64,000 nucleotides of DNA from Cyclobacterium qasimii M12-11B (lineage in GTDB: Bacteria > Bacteroidota > Bacteroidia > Cytophagales > Cyclobacteriaceae): positions 1 to 64,000 of the forward strand of contig NZ_ATNM01000004.1 of NCBI RefSeq assembly GCF_000427295.1, in the 5' to 3' direction. Position 1 is the first letter of the stretch. The number at the start of each line of letters is the position of its first letter. The notes beneath the pieces are model-generated. The model had not been told where the DNA came from and ran no database searches. It saw only the letters and a list, made by a program, of their open reading frames with translations. Position numbers and translations under genes: made by a program. This document shows, piece after piece, positions 27,542 to 37,602 of this stretch.

Positions 27542-30100
27542 TTAGCTTAAAGTAAATGACATTTCACCACCCATCAAAGGATCAGATATACTGTCCTTGC
27601 CAAATTCCAACCGACCACAATACCTTCTACTAAAGGAATTATTCCCGCTGGTCTTTAAGGTAAAATCATACCAACCATTGCTTTTTACAGTAGGTACCCG
27701 AATCGGCTTACTCTCTCCGGCAGTCAGCGTTATAGATTTTTTACCATGATTATAGGCATTGTCTTTCACCTCAACCGTTACCTTCTCCTGAGAAGTGTTT
27801 TCCATACCAATGCTATACACGCCTGTCTTGTCTTTACCAGCTTCAGCAGTATAGGTGGAAACCAAAGTCAATTTAGGGTCCTTTTTATCCCCTTTAAACT
27901 CCCTGAAGAAACCGTTTGGTCCATAAACCTGCAAATGATAAGCCTCCCCTTCAAAAGAGTCTAATGGCCATTCATAATTCAAACTATCTCCTGCTTTTAC
28001 TGCAAAGGACCAGTTTAGAGCATTTTCAAAAGTATTCGTTTTTGGATTTTTATAAGCACCAGGTGCGTATACTGTAAAGGGAGCACCCAGGGCTTTCTTA
28101 CCAAACTTCTTATTGGATGCGGCTAAATCAAGGACTATGGATTTACTGGAATGCTTAAATTCACCATCTACATACAGTTCATAAGCAAGTGCATTGGACG
28201 GTTTGGTTCCCGGCTCTTGTTTTGGCATCAAAGGTGACTGCAAATGACTGTTATTAATCAGGCTCACTTCATTGTCTGTCAAAACTTTAAAGTTGTCTGG
28301 AATGTCTTTATAACTGGCGTTGAGAATTTTCTTGACATGTCCTTCCATGGTCAAGAAATTGGGTAAATCAATCTTCTCCCCATTAAAAGGCCTGAAAACT
28401 GAGGTAAGGTCTCCACTTACCGTCCTACGCCATGAGCTAATATTGTCTTCCTTGATTTTTTTACCTGTTTTATGGGACAAAAACTTTTCCATAAACATAA
28501 TAGTAGAAGATACATCGCAAACTTCAGAATTAACCCAGCCTCCTCTACTCCAAGGTGAGGCAACAATTAGAGGCACTCTATATCCCAAACCTACTGGACT
28601 TTCACGAACATCTTCAGCATCCATTCCTGGGTAATTTTCTTCCTGCTCTTTAAAGACAAATTCAGTCCTGGCATCTATGCCTTTGGATACTTTTCCTGCA
28701 CTTGGATCATTCGGTTTTGGTGGAACAAATGGTGGAACATGATCAAAGTAACCGTCATTCTCATCGTAATTCAGTATAAATATCGTCTTTTTCCAAACCT
28801 CGGGATTTTTGGTAAGAATTTCCAGTGCTTCTGATACATACCAGGCACCATACCATGGAGCAGAAGGGTGATCAGAGAAATTCTTTGGGGCTACTAAATA
28901 GGAAACTGTTGGAAGATTTCCAGAATCAACATCTTTCCTAAATTCGTGAAATATATCTCCCTTAGGAATCTTTGTTGACCTTTTTTCGCCATCTTCCTCA
29001 TACTCCAGCACCTCCGTTTTATGGTAATCCGGATCTGCAATATTTGTAGTGAAAGCTCGCTGATGCATTTCCTTGTCCTTAGCAGATAACTTTTCAAAAG
29101 CTTCCGGACCGAATTTATCGATGGAGTTGTTAACAAATGCTATTGCCTCTTTTTTAGAGGCAATTTCTTTTTTTATATCGGCTTTATCTGTTTCAACTGC
29201 CGTGGCAAGTGAAGCTTCCAATTTAGAAATTTCCGCAGGAAGTGTCTGTTTTTTATGCTTCAAAAACGCATAATGGCCTGGCGTATACCTCACCTCAAAT
29301 TGCTTGAACCATTCCAGGTTATTGTCAGTAAAATTGGACAACCAAGAACTGTCATCTCTGTCAAGCATGGTTGTTAAACTCACTTCATTTTGGTATACTT
29401 TCCATGGAATACCATTGTCTTGTAAGCGATCAGGAAAAGTTTTCCAATCTACTTCTTTTCCATAGGTATGTTCCCCATTTCTTACCAAGGGTTTTTCTCC
29501 TACTTTACCGACCGTTTTACCTGCCCAGTGAAAATTTCGGTTGGTGGTGGTACCAGTTAGTGCTCCACAAAAATGCTGGTCACAAACAGTAAAGGCATCA
29601 GCAAAGGCATAGTAAAACGGAATATCCTGACGTTCATAAAACCCCATCGTCATGGGAACATGTTGGTATTCCTTTCTACCTGGTCTTTTGGCTTCTATCC
29701 AGCCATCATATTTACCATTGTTCCGCGCATCCACTTGATTCTCCCAAGAGTGAGGAATATCACTCATCCAGGTCGCTTTGGTCTCATTTATATTAAACCT
29801 AAAAGGCGTAAAAGCATTTCCTTTATTGTCTCGTTGTAACCAAACTTTGTCTTTGTTAGGCAATGAAATAGTTCTTGGGTCATTGTAACCCCGAACACCT
29901 TTTAATTTCCCAAAACAATGGTCAAACGACCTGTTTTCTTGCATCAATAAGACCACATGTTCCGCATCTTCAAAAGTGGTCCCTGGGTCTGGGTTAATTG
30001 CCATTGCTTTTTCAATGGATGCAGGCAATACGCCCCATAGGCCCATTCCTCCAGAAAAAAGTGCCGCTTTCTTTAGAAAATCTCTTCTATTTTCATTCAT
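27542..30100 (-). CDS. Tat-exported phosphocholine-type phospholipase C
   Basis: The 852-residue protein begins with a twin-arginine signal (NRRDFLKKAALFSGG, RR at 5-6). It is a bacterial phospholipase C of the phosphoesterase/acid phosphatase-like superfamily. Signatures are LLMQENRSFDH (about 52-61, metal/catalytic region), CGALTGTTTNRNFHW, and NYDENDGYFDHVPPFVPP (about 435-452). Two C-terminal DUF756-type beta domains (about 620-850) are typical of PlcN/PlcH-like enzymes. It hydrolyses phosphatidylcholine, and in some members phosphatidylethanolamine or sphingomyelin, to diacylglycerol and the phospho-head group. It is exported folded to the periplasm or beyond. It is monocistronic, next to a SusCD pair and 5 kb from an ethanolamine-type catabolic operon. 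The lipid head group preferred is unknown. Confidence 0.9.
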   Translation of the reverse strand: MNENRRDFLKKAALFSGGMGLWGVLPASIEKAMAINPDPGTTFEDAEHVVLLMQENRSFDHCFGKLKGVRGYNDPRTISLPNKDKVWLQRDNKGNAFTPFRFNINETKATWMSDIPHSWENQVDARNNGKYDGWIEAKRPGRKEYQHVPMTMGFYERQDIPFYYAFADAFTVCDQHFCGALTGTTTNRNFHWAGKTVGKVGEKPLVRNGEHTYGKEVDWKTFPDRLQDNGIPWKVYQNEVSLTTMLDRDDSSWLSNFTDNNLEWFKQFEVRYTPGHYAFLKHKKQTLPAEISKLEASLATAVETDKADIKKEIASKKEAIAFVNNSIDKFGPEAFEKLSAKDKEMHQRAFTTNIADPDYHKTEVLEYEEDGEKRSTKIPKGDIFHEFRKDVDSGNLPTVSYLVAPKNFSDHPSAPWYGAWYVSEALEILTKNPEVWKKTIFILNYDENDGYFDHVPPFVPPKPNDPSAGKVSKGIDARTEFVFKEQEENYPGMDAEDVRESPVGLGYRVPLIVASPWSRGGWVNSEVCDVSSTIMFMEKFLSHKTGKKIKEDNISSWRRTVSGDLTSVFRPFNGEKIDLPNFLTMEGHVKKILNASYKDIPDNFKVLTDNEVSLINNSHLQSPLMPKQEPGTKPSNALAYELYVDGEFKHSSKSIVLDLAASNKKFGKKALGAPFTVYAPGAYKNPKTNTFENALNWSFAVKAGDSLNYEWPLDSFEGEAYHLQVYGPNGFFREFKGDKKDPKLTLVSTYTAEAGKDKTGVYSIGMENTSQEKVTVEVKDNAYNHGKKSITLTAGESKPIRVPTVKSNGWYDFTLKTSGNNSFSRRYCGRLEFGKDSISDPLMGGEMSFTLS

Positions 30101-30121
30101 AATTTAAACGCTAAATAAAAA

Positions 30122-30129
30122 CAAACTTA
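30122..30129 (-). promoter_or_regulatory. Candidate -7 box of the phospholipase C gene
   Basis: TAAGTTTG on the minus strand matches TAnnTTTG and lies 22 bp upstream of the start codon. No TTG stands at the usual distance, so support is partial. Confidence 0.35.
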
Positions 30130-30278
30130 TTTATTAATAAGACAGAAATATGGAATAGGCGAGTATTTCGTGATGAAATCTTTGATTACATATGCCTATT
30201 GCATTTCCCGGCCTTAAATAATTGATGTTAAGGATCTTCAATACCTTAAGTTAACAATAGATATTTTTAAGTAAACAA

Positions 30279-30302
30279 AAAGGGGGAAAATACTCCCCCT
30301 TT
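30279..30302 (-). terminator. Terminator of the second SusCD operon
   Basis: A perfect 9-bp stem (AAAGGGGGA with TCCCCCTTT, loop of six) lies 25 bp past the SusD stop at 30327. On the minus strand it runs into TTTTTG. Confidence 0.85.
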
Positions 30303-30326
30303 ATACTATATTAATTGACGATCATA

Positions 30327-31880
30327 CTATTCAACATCCCACCAAACACGAGTGGTAATTCTATCCTCACCTTGAGCCGCAACAGCATCAAGGTAATTCT
30401 GCTTATTAAGCGCTTGAACACCAGTCGGGTACATAAACCTCACAGGAACGGTAGAGATATACGCCGCTGGCCCAGGATTAATTTCAGGAATTCCTGTTCT
30501 TCTCCAATCAAACCAACCTTCCAAGCCATTGAAAAATAAACTTAGCCATTTTTGAGTGCCAATTTTTTCGAGCTTTTCTTCTGAAGAACCGGAATATTCG
30601 ACACTGTTTTGCGTAAAGTAGCTTTCTTCTGGCTGTAAGACATCTGCAATTTCACCTAAATTGGCTACTCTAAGTCTAGATTCGTAATAATCGAATGAAC
30701 TACGAATGCCATTTTCATAATAGGTAGCCGCATCTCCTGTTTCGATGTATCCTTTCTCTTTGGCTTCTGCCAAAATAAATTGGACTTCAGAATAGGTCAT
30801 AAAAAGAGATTGATAACCTATAGGGGAAGCATCGTCTGAACAAGCCAGACAGGAAAAGAAAACCCCTACCCTGGATATGTGATTGGAGCCTCCTAATTCA
30901 GGATCACCTGTAGGCGAATAACCCACAGCATCTTCATCGGCCAATCCGTTTGGAACTCCAGCATAATCCTCTTCTTCACCTATTAAACCCGCACCACTGT
31001 TATTGGTAGGCTGAAAATAAGCGTACAAGCGATTGTCTTTCATACCCTTAAGGTAGGACTCGACAGTGGTGCTTAATCGATACTCATCAAATGAGCCTGA
31101 TCTGGTAGTGTAAAGCGCATGTTGGTTAGGTACATCCTGTAAATGCTGTAAGGCCGCATTGTCCTCATTCCCTTCAAAAATGGGGAATTGAGTAGGATTA
31201 GAAACGATTTCCTGCATGCCTGCCGTAGGATCTTTTTTATCAGAAATTCTAAGTAAAGCTCTTAAACGAAGGGAATTAGCGAATTTTTTCCACTTCATTA
31301 GATCGCCTTGAAATAAAATATCTCCATCTACACTTTCGGTAGAAGTTCCCAAAATTTCATTGGCCAATTCCAAATCCTGAATAATACCTTCATATATAAC
31401 TTCCTGACTATCAAATTTGGGATAATTGATTTCTTCTTTAGCACTTGTTGCCTCTGTATAGGGAAGATTTCCATAAGCATCTGTCATGAAGGCATACATG
31501 AGGGATTTCACTACAAGGGCTACGCCTACATAATTGTTTTCACCCAATTCACCAGAAATTTCAATTACATTATTAACATCCCTAAGTGAGTTGTAATAAA
31601 TATTGTAAGGGTCTCCCTCAGGGCCCCAATTGTAACGGTCCTCATTGGTAAACTGAATCTTCGCAGTGTATTGCATGACTACATTACCAATTCCCCATGC
31701 CTGACCTGCCGACTCGCTTGCCGCATTTCTTATAATATTAGGCAATAATAAAGAGGACGGAACTTGTTCAGGGCTATTTGGATTTTTGTTTACTTCTTCA
31801 AAATCCTTGTCACAACTTACCATTGCCAGTAACAGACAGAAGGACAATCCGTGTATTAATTTATTGTATATCGCTTTCAT
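30327..31880 (-). CDS. SusD/RagB-like outer-membrane lipoprotein (SusD-like_2 type)
   Basis: This 517-residue lipoprotein has lipid Cys about 23 (LAMVSC) followed by DKDFEEVNKNPNSPEQVPSS, the opening typical of the SusD-like_2 subgroup. Other features of this subgroup are SLRLRALLRISDK, VQFILAEAKEKGY and a C-terminal WLSLFFNGLEGWFDWRRTG. It binds nutrient at the surface together with the SusC encoded 20 bp upstream. That SusC gene is frameshifted in this sequence, so the pair may be non-functional as written. The substrate is unknown. Confidence 0.9.
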   Translation of the reverse strand: MKAIYNKLIHGLSFCLLLAMVSCDKDFEEVNKNPNSPEQVPSSLLLPNIIRNAASESAGQAWGIGNVVMQYTAKIQFTNEDRYNWGPEGDPYNIYYNSLRDVNNVIEISGELGENNYVGVALVVKSLMYAFMTDAYGNLPYTEATSAKEEINYPKFDSQEVIYEGIIQDLELANEILGTSTESVDGDILFQGDLMKWKKFANSLRLRALLRISDKKDPTAGMQEIVSNPTQFPIFEGNEDNAALQHLQDVPNQHALYTTRSGSFDEYRLSTTVESYLKGMKDNRLYAYFQPTNNSGAGLIGEEEDYAGVPNGLADEDAVGYSPTGDPELGGSNHISRVGVFFSCLACSDDASPIGYQSLFMTYSEVQFILAEAKEKGYIETGDAATYYENGIRSSFDYYESRLRVANLGEIADVLQPEESYFTQNSVEYSGSSEEKLEKIGTQKWLSLFFNGLEGWFDWRRTGIPEINPGPAAYISTVPVRFMYPTGVQALNKQNYLDAVAAQGEDRITTRVWWDVE

Positions 31881-31900
31881 TTTTCTTTAGATTTAATCAA

Positions 31901-34900
31901 TTAAAACTTAAGATTAAGGTTAAAACCTATACTTCTGGAGGAAGGCAAAGACATGTCTTCAACTCCAGGAATAAGTGTTCCACCGCTCATTGCCATTGTC
32001 TCAGGATCAAAATGAGGGTTTTCTGTCCATAATGCTAGATTTCTGGCTACCAAGGAAAGCTTGGCCTCATGAAAAGGCAGTTTACCCATAGCAGATGTTG
32101 GAATGGAATAACCAAATGTCACTTCTCTTAATTTAATAAATGAAGCATCATACTTAGCGGCTTCAACATTACTTCTTTCATAATATCGATTGTGCCAATC
32201 TCTTGAACTAATCTTAATCGTGTTTTCGACAAATGAGCCATCTTCATTTTGGATTACACCTGGGCTAACAATGCCGTTGCCTTCTAAGGACAAATCATAA
32301 CCATTTTCACGCCCATAGAGTGTTTCCGCCAATTGGCCTGAAGTGCTACCAATGGTTTTGGTTCTGGAAACAACTATCCCTCCATATCGGATATCAAATA
32401 GAAACCCAAATGAAAATCTTTTGTAATTGAAACTATTTTGAATGCCCAGCATCCAATCTGGGTTATAATTACCCTGATAAACCAATTCAGAACCAGTCAA
32501 TGGAGTTCCAGATGTATTGTGGATAATTTGACCGAAGAATGGGCTGCTCTCATCTTCTACCCTACTAAAGCCATTCCCATATATGTTCCCCATTCTTTCT
32601 CCAATTCTGGCCTGTATAGTGGCCCCATTGGCTCCTACCATACTATAAGTAGTCAGATCGTCTGTTAATTCTAAAACTTTACTTCTACTTCTGGTAAAAT
32701 TGGCCATTACATTCCAATTCAATCCATTGATGTTTTTAACAGGTGATCCTGAAAGAACCAATTCAATCCCATTGTTTTGGATTTCTCCAGCATTAATTAT
32801 TCTAGAAGCATATCCTGTAGAAATATCAAGTTCAATAGGAATAATCTGATTTTTAGTTCTATTGTCATAATAGGTGAAATCCAATCCCAATCGTCCTTTC
32901 AAAAACCGCATGTCCATACCAAACTCAACAGAACTGGTTCTTTCTGGTTTAAGGTAAGCATTGGCCAATCGATTGGATTCTGTTTTACTTTGAATAGATC
33001 CCCAGGCAGTAGCCGGGTTATATACATTTGTTAAACTGTATGGATCTGTATCATTCCCCACCTCAGCATAGGCAGCTCTGACTTTGAAAAAAGATACTGC
33101 ATCTGGTAAAATAACCATATCTGATATAATTCCACTCATCGTAAAAGATGGATAGAAATAGCTATTGTTATTCACTGGAAGGGTACTTGACCAATCATTT
33201 CTTCCAGTTACATCAAGAAATAAAATATTGTTATAACCAATTTGTCCAAAGCCATACAAAGAATTGATTCGCTTTTCAGAGACTGCATGTTCTATCTGAA
33301 GATTTACAGCAGTATTGGTGAAATTATAAATTTCTGGTATCAATAATTGTGGGGCCATAGTGCTTTGAAACCTATTCTCCTGAACCATTTGATTACCTCC
33401 AACAGAAAAAGTATAGGACCACTTGGCTTTCTCAGTATCCGAATAGGTTAACAAGAAATCACTGTTCCGCTCACTGAAATAAACCGCATCTTCTCTGTAA
33501 CTACCCAAGGGGAACCGCTGCGTACTAAAGGCCCTCTTTCTATCTCTTAAGTCGTTGTACAGATCAAGTCCAGTCCTAACCATCAAATTCAATTTATCTG
33601 TAAACTTGTAGTTGGCCATTACATTACCATACACACGGTCTTTGGTTTGACCGTTCGTATTTTCATAAACATTAAAATATGGATTGTCATGGTAATTGTA
33701 ATTGTAATTAAATTGTTGTCTACCTTCCATTCCAGGCATCCAATAATTCTTTAAACTATTGGTATTAATTTGCCTTCCATACCAAATCCACAAATACATC
33801 AAACTTTCTGTTCCATAACTAATACTTGGTCTGTTATCACTTGTGGATTTTTGATAGTTTATGTTGGTATTAATCGTTAGCCTATCTGTAATCATACTTG
33901 TTCCACTAAAAGCAAGAGTATTACGTTTCAGGTCAGTATTTGGCACTGTTCCTTTTTGATCAAGATTGGTCCATGAAAATCTGAAATTAGATTTTTCATT
34001 TCCTGAGGAAATGGCCACATTATTGGAAAGTGTAACTCCGGTCTCAAAAAAATCGCTAATATTATTAGGGTTTGATATCCATGGCGTTGGGGTAATAGTG
34101 CTTCCGGCAGGAGCATTAAGATCTCCACCTCTAAAACCAGCTACATCCCTAGGTGAATCGAATTGAGGAATCATGGATCCCACATCCAATGCAGGCCCCC
34201 AACTTTCATCCACACCATCGGCGTTTCCTGAACCCGCACCATCTACAAAGGCAAATTGCCCATTGTTTCCTTGCCCATACTTGTTTTGCCAATCTGGCAA
34301 TTTCAATGGATTGTCAAAGGTTACATTGGAATTTATTGAAACTCCTAAACCTTTTTATTCTTACCAGACTTAGTGGTGATTAAGATTGCCCCATTTGCTG
34401 CCCTAGAACCATATAAGGCTGCCGCCGCGGGTCCTTTCAAAATACTCATCGACTCTATGTCATCCGGATTAATTTCTCCGGCTGGGTTACCATAATCAAC
34501 TGGTTGATTTCCTGAACCTGAAGACCCCACAATATTGTTACTTATAGGTACTCCATCCACGATGAATAGCGGTTGGTTGTTATTAATATTCAGAGAAGAT
34601 TCTCCCCTTATGGTTACCCTCGTGGATCCACCTACCCCACTTGAAGAATTGGTAATCTGAACACCAGCCACACGGCCACTCAATGAGTTCATCACATTCG
34701 TTTCTCGTGCTTCTGTAAACTTATCTCCACTTACTGCTTGCACTGAATAACCTAGTGCTTTGGTTTCTCTTTCCACCCCTAATGCTGTAACGACTACCTC
34801 GCTCAGTTCTTCGGATGAATAGTCTAAAATCACATTGACAGTAGTTCTATTTCCAACCACAATTTCCTGTGATTGGAAACCTATAAAGGAAACCACCAAT

Positions 34901-35163
34901 ATAGATTCATTTGAAGGAACGACCAATTCAAACTGCCCATTCAGGTCAGTGACTGTTCCTGTTGCAGTTCCTTTAATAAGGATAGAAGCGCCTAAAACTG
35001 GTTCTGAATCACCACTTTCAGTTACTGCTCCTTTAATTGTTCGGGATTGGGCAGATGCCAATTGGCAGGAGACCCCACAAATTAGCACTGTCAAAAACAG
35101 CCCTTTGAAAACTGTAGGAATCGAATCCCTAATACTGAGTAATAATTTCTTCATAATTAACAA
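31901..35163 (-). pseudogene. SusC-family TonB-dependent transporter with a -1 frameshift
   Basis: Two frames form one SusC gene. The first (35163-34345) has a signal peptide, a carboxypeptidase-like domain (KGAVTESGDSEPVLGASIL), the motif SEVVVTALGVERE and the plug to AANGAILITTKSGKNKK, then V and a stop. The second continues GLGVSINS, then LKLPDWQNKYGQGN and the barrel to the C-terminal SIGFNLNLKF. Adding one base in the stretch AATAAAAAGGTTTAG (about 34353-34367) restores 1088 codons including the stop. The ancestral run was probably A6 or G3. As written only a plug fragment is made. Sequencing error, recent inactivation or rare slippage are possible. It is followed 20 bp later by its SusD partner. 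Confidence 0.88.
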
Positions 35164-35487
35164 GGTTTAAGTATTAAAACAAGGAATACCCAAGGACCTT
35201 TTGGAGGGTCCTTAATTAAAATTAAAGAAGATTAAATAATCGTTGGTTTTTGATCGCAGCTATAATTCTTGCCGAAAAGGTGATCGTCTGCAGAGCAGCA
35301 AAAACCTCATTGACAATAGGTTACACACTAAATATAATTAATAATTATACTTCAAATGATAATACGTTGCAAAAATGATCAATTAAACCATCCACTAATT
35401 AAACCACCGTTTAATAAACCATGAACATTATTGCCTGAAAATTAATAGTAAAATAAAACAAAAACCTATCTAATTAAGGATCAGCGA
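35164..35487. other. Intergenic region upstream of the second SusCD pair
   Basis: About 320 bp of AT-rich DNA between the SusC start and the aldehyde dehydrogenase stop codon. No gene, strong hairpin or clear promoter box was recognised. Confidence 0.5.
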
Positions 35488-36852
35488 CTATCCTCTAATA
35501 TGATAAGCTTTTGGTTGGGTAAAAGCACGGATACCCATGTAAGACAAGGTCACTCCCATCCCTGAATTTTTCCTTCCTGTCCAAGGTAGGTTTGGACTTA
35601 CCCGGTCACAACAGTTGACATAAACGGTTCCAGTAGGTAATTTTTCTACCAGTTGCTTCGCTCTTAATTCGTCACCTGAGAACACTGCAGCAGTCAGCCC
35701 ATAAGAAGTGTCATTCATCAATTCAAAGGCTTCCTCATCATTTTTCACCTTTTGAATCCCTATGATAGGTCCAAATGATTCTTCCATCATAAGGTCCATG
35801 CTATGGTCCACATTTGTTAAAACAGCAGGGATCAAATAATACCCTTTATCTCCCCATTTTTCTCCTCCATAAAGCACTTCAGCTCCTTTATTCTTAGCAT
35901 CAGTAATCTGTGAAAGAATGACATTCATTTGATCAGCTCTGGTGAGTGGCCCTATAAACGTTCCCTCCTCATTAGGATCACCAATTTTATAGGTAGATAC
36001 TTCATCCACAAAGGCAGCTACAAATTCATCGTAAATTTTTTCGTGGACATATACCCTTTCAACGGCACAACAGCTTTGGCCATTGTTGTAAAATGCTCCC
36101 TCAGCAGCATTGATTGCTGCTTGTTTAACATCTGCCACATCCTCCATCACATACAAAGGATCTTTACCTCCCAATTCCAACTGCACGGGCACCAATTTGG
36201 AAGCTACTTTTTGCGCAATGTATTTGCCTGTTTTATAAGACCCAGTGAAGAAATAGCCATCCAGATCTGCTTCCAACAACAACTCTCCCACTTCAGCTCC
36301 ACCAATAAAGCATTCAAATGCATCTTTTGGAATCCCTGCCTCTAAAAGTAATTCACGAAATTTTAGCCCTGTAAGCGAGGCAAACTCTGAAGGTTTATAG
36401 GCTACAGCATTGCCTGCCAATAGCGCATATAAGAACACATTGTACCCTACATTGTACGGAAAATTCCAAGCAGAAATATTGGCAATAACACCTAATGGTT
36501 CGAAAACTATCTCCTCTCTTGTTCCACCTTCTTCCGTTATGATTTCTTTTTGTAACCATTTGAGCGCATCCTTTTGAATGTGGTCAATTCTATTTTGTGC
36601 CCCTTTGATCTCATTTTTGGCTTGTTGAATAGGTTTACCCGTCTCCGAAGTCAAAATCTTCGCCAGCTCGTCTAAATTCGCCATTACCAAGTCACCATAC
36701 TTTTTGACAATGGCTATTCTTTCTTCCAAGGGTACAGCCACCCACTTTTTCTGTCCTTCTTTTAAAGCGGCTATTTTATTACTTACCTCAACAGCTGTAT
36801 CTTCTGTAAGCTTTTCAATTGTGCTACCTGTAGCAGGGTTTATGATATCCAT
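35488..36852 (-). CDS. NAD(P)-dependent aldehyde dehydrogenase of the gamma-glutamyl operon
   Basis: This 454-residue ALDH-superfamily enzyme has Asn130 in SAWNFPYNVG, general base Glu226 in QLELGGKDP and nucleophile Cys261 in NNGQSCCAVER. It is somewhat short but complete, ending at PKAYHIRG. It oxidises an aldehyde to the acid with NAD(P). Its start lies 3 bp after the gamma-glutamyl hydrolase stop, so it is the last gene of a tightly packed operon that also has an alcohol dehydrogenase. The expected substrate is the gamma-glutamyl amino-aldehyde made by that enzyme; for an ethanolamine pathway this is gamma-glutamyl-aminoacetaldehyde. Substrate is inference, enzyme class is secure. Confidence 0.9.
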   Translation of the reverse strand: MDIINPATGSTIEKLTEDTAVEVSNKIAALKEGQKKWVAVPLEERIAIVKKYGDLVMANLDELAKILTSETGKPIQQAKNEIKGAQNRIDHIQKDALKWLQKEIITEEGGTREEIVFEPLGVIANISAWNFPYNVGYNVFLYALLAGNAVAYKPSEFASLTGLKFRELLLEAGIPKDAFECFIGGAEVGELLLEADLDGYFFTGSYKTGKYIAQKVASKLVPVQLELGGKDPLYVMEDVADVKQAAINAAEGAFYNNGQSCCAVERVYVHEKIYDEFVAAFVDEVSTYKIGDPNEEGTFIGPLTRADQMNVILSQITDAKNKGAEVLYGGEKWGDKGYYLIPAVLTNVDHSMDLMMEESFGPIIGIQKVKNDEEAFELMNDTSYGLTAAVFSGDELRAKQLVEKLPTGTVYVNCCDRVSPNLPWTGRKNSGMGVTLSYMGIRAFTQPKAYHIRG

Positions 36853-36855
36853 TTT

Positions 36856-37599
36856 TTATTGTCTTTTTACTTTGTCTATAAAATATTCATACAGTTTTAG
36901 TGGATCCAAAAGCGGTGCTCCTTTACCTACCGAAAACTCTGGGTGCCATTGCACTCCAAGTACATTACCCTCCTTGTTTTGCAAGGCTTCTATAATGCCA
37001 TCTTCCTTACTCATTGCCAAGATTTCCAACCCTTCGCCTATATTTTTTATCCCTTGATGATGTACAGAATTCACCACTGCTTTACCAACACCAGTGTATA
37101 TTGAATCCAGGGTTTTGCCTTTTTCAAAAACTATTTCATGAATTAACCCATCGTATTTTTCAGCATCTCTGTGCTGTATGGCTGCTGGCATTTGGGTAGC
37201 GATATCCTGGTACAAACTTCCACCGAAATAAACATTCATTAGCTGAAAGCCCCTACAAATTGCAAGAACTGGTTTCCCCTGTTTCACTGCGTAATCCATT
37301 ATTCTAAGTTCATAGGCATCCCGGTAAGCATCTCCCAACCATTTCCCCTCAACTATTGGCTTCTCGTTATAAGTTTCAGGAGCCAAATCGGAGCCTCCTT
37401 GAAAGACAAAACCATCAAGTTCCTCCAAAATCGGTTTTAACTGATTCATTGGTAGATCTGGCAATAATACAGGAAGAATCCCTTTCTGAGACACATAATT
37501 AAACATGTCGCATTCTACATAAGCCAGATTTTTAGGTCCAAATACGATCCTAGATGGCTCTTTATACATGAAACATGCACTTATTCCAATCTTTAGCAT
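36856..37599 (-). CDS. Class I amidotransferase-like gamma-glutamyl hydrolase (peptidase C26, PuuD-like)
   Basis: The 247-residue protein has the C26 triad: nucleophile Cys115 in AICRGFQLMNV, and His219/Glu221 in GVQWHPEFS. FQGGSDLAPETY (about 66-77) is typical of PuuD-type gamma-glutamyl-GABA hydrolases. It cleaves a gamma-glutamyl amide to free glutamate and the amine or amino acid. It sits 3 bp from both neighbours (alcohol dehydrogenase and aldehyde dehydrogenase), with a glutamine-synthetase-like ligase in the same operon. It would therefore remove the glutamyl mask at the end of the pathway. The leaving product (glycine if the substrate is ethanolamine) is inferred. Confidence 0.9.
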   Translation of the reverse strand: MLKIGISACFMYKEPSRIVFGPKNLAYVECDMFNYVSQKGILPVLLPDLPMNQLKPILEELDGFVFQGGSDLAPETYNEKPIVEGKWLGDAYRDAYELRIMDYAVKQGKPVLAICRGFQLMNVYFGGSLYQDIATQMPAAIQHRDAEKYDGLIHEIVFEKGKTLDSIYTGVGKAVVNSVHHQGIKNIGEGLEILAMSKEDGIIEALQNKEGNVLGVQWHPEFSVGKGAPLLDPLKLYEYFIDKVKRQ

Positions 37600-37602
37600 A
37601 AT

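Noticed and set aside
34353-34367. Programmed -1 frameshifting in the SusC gene
   Set aside because: The slip site is not canonical, no downstream stimulatory structure is evident and other SusC genes do not use frameshifting; mutation or sequence error is simpler.
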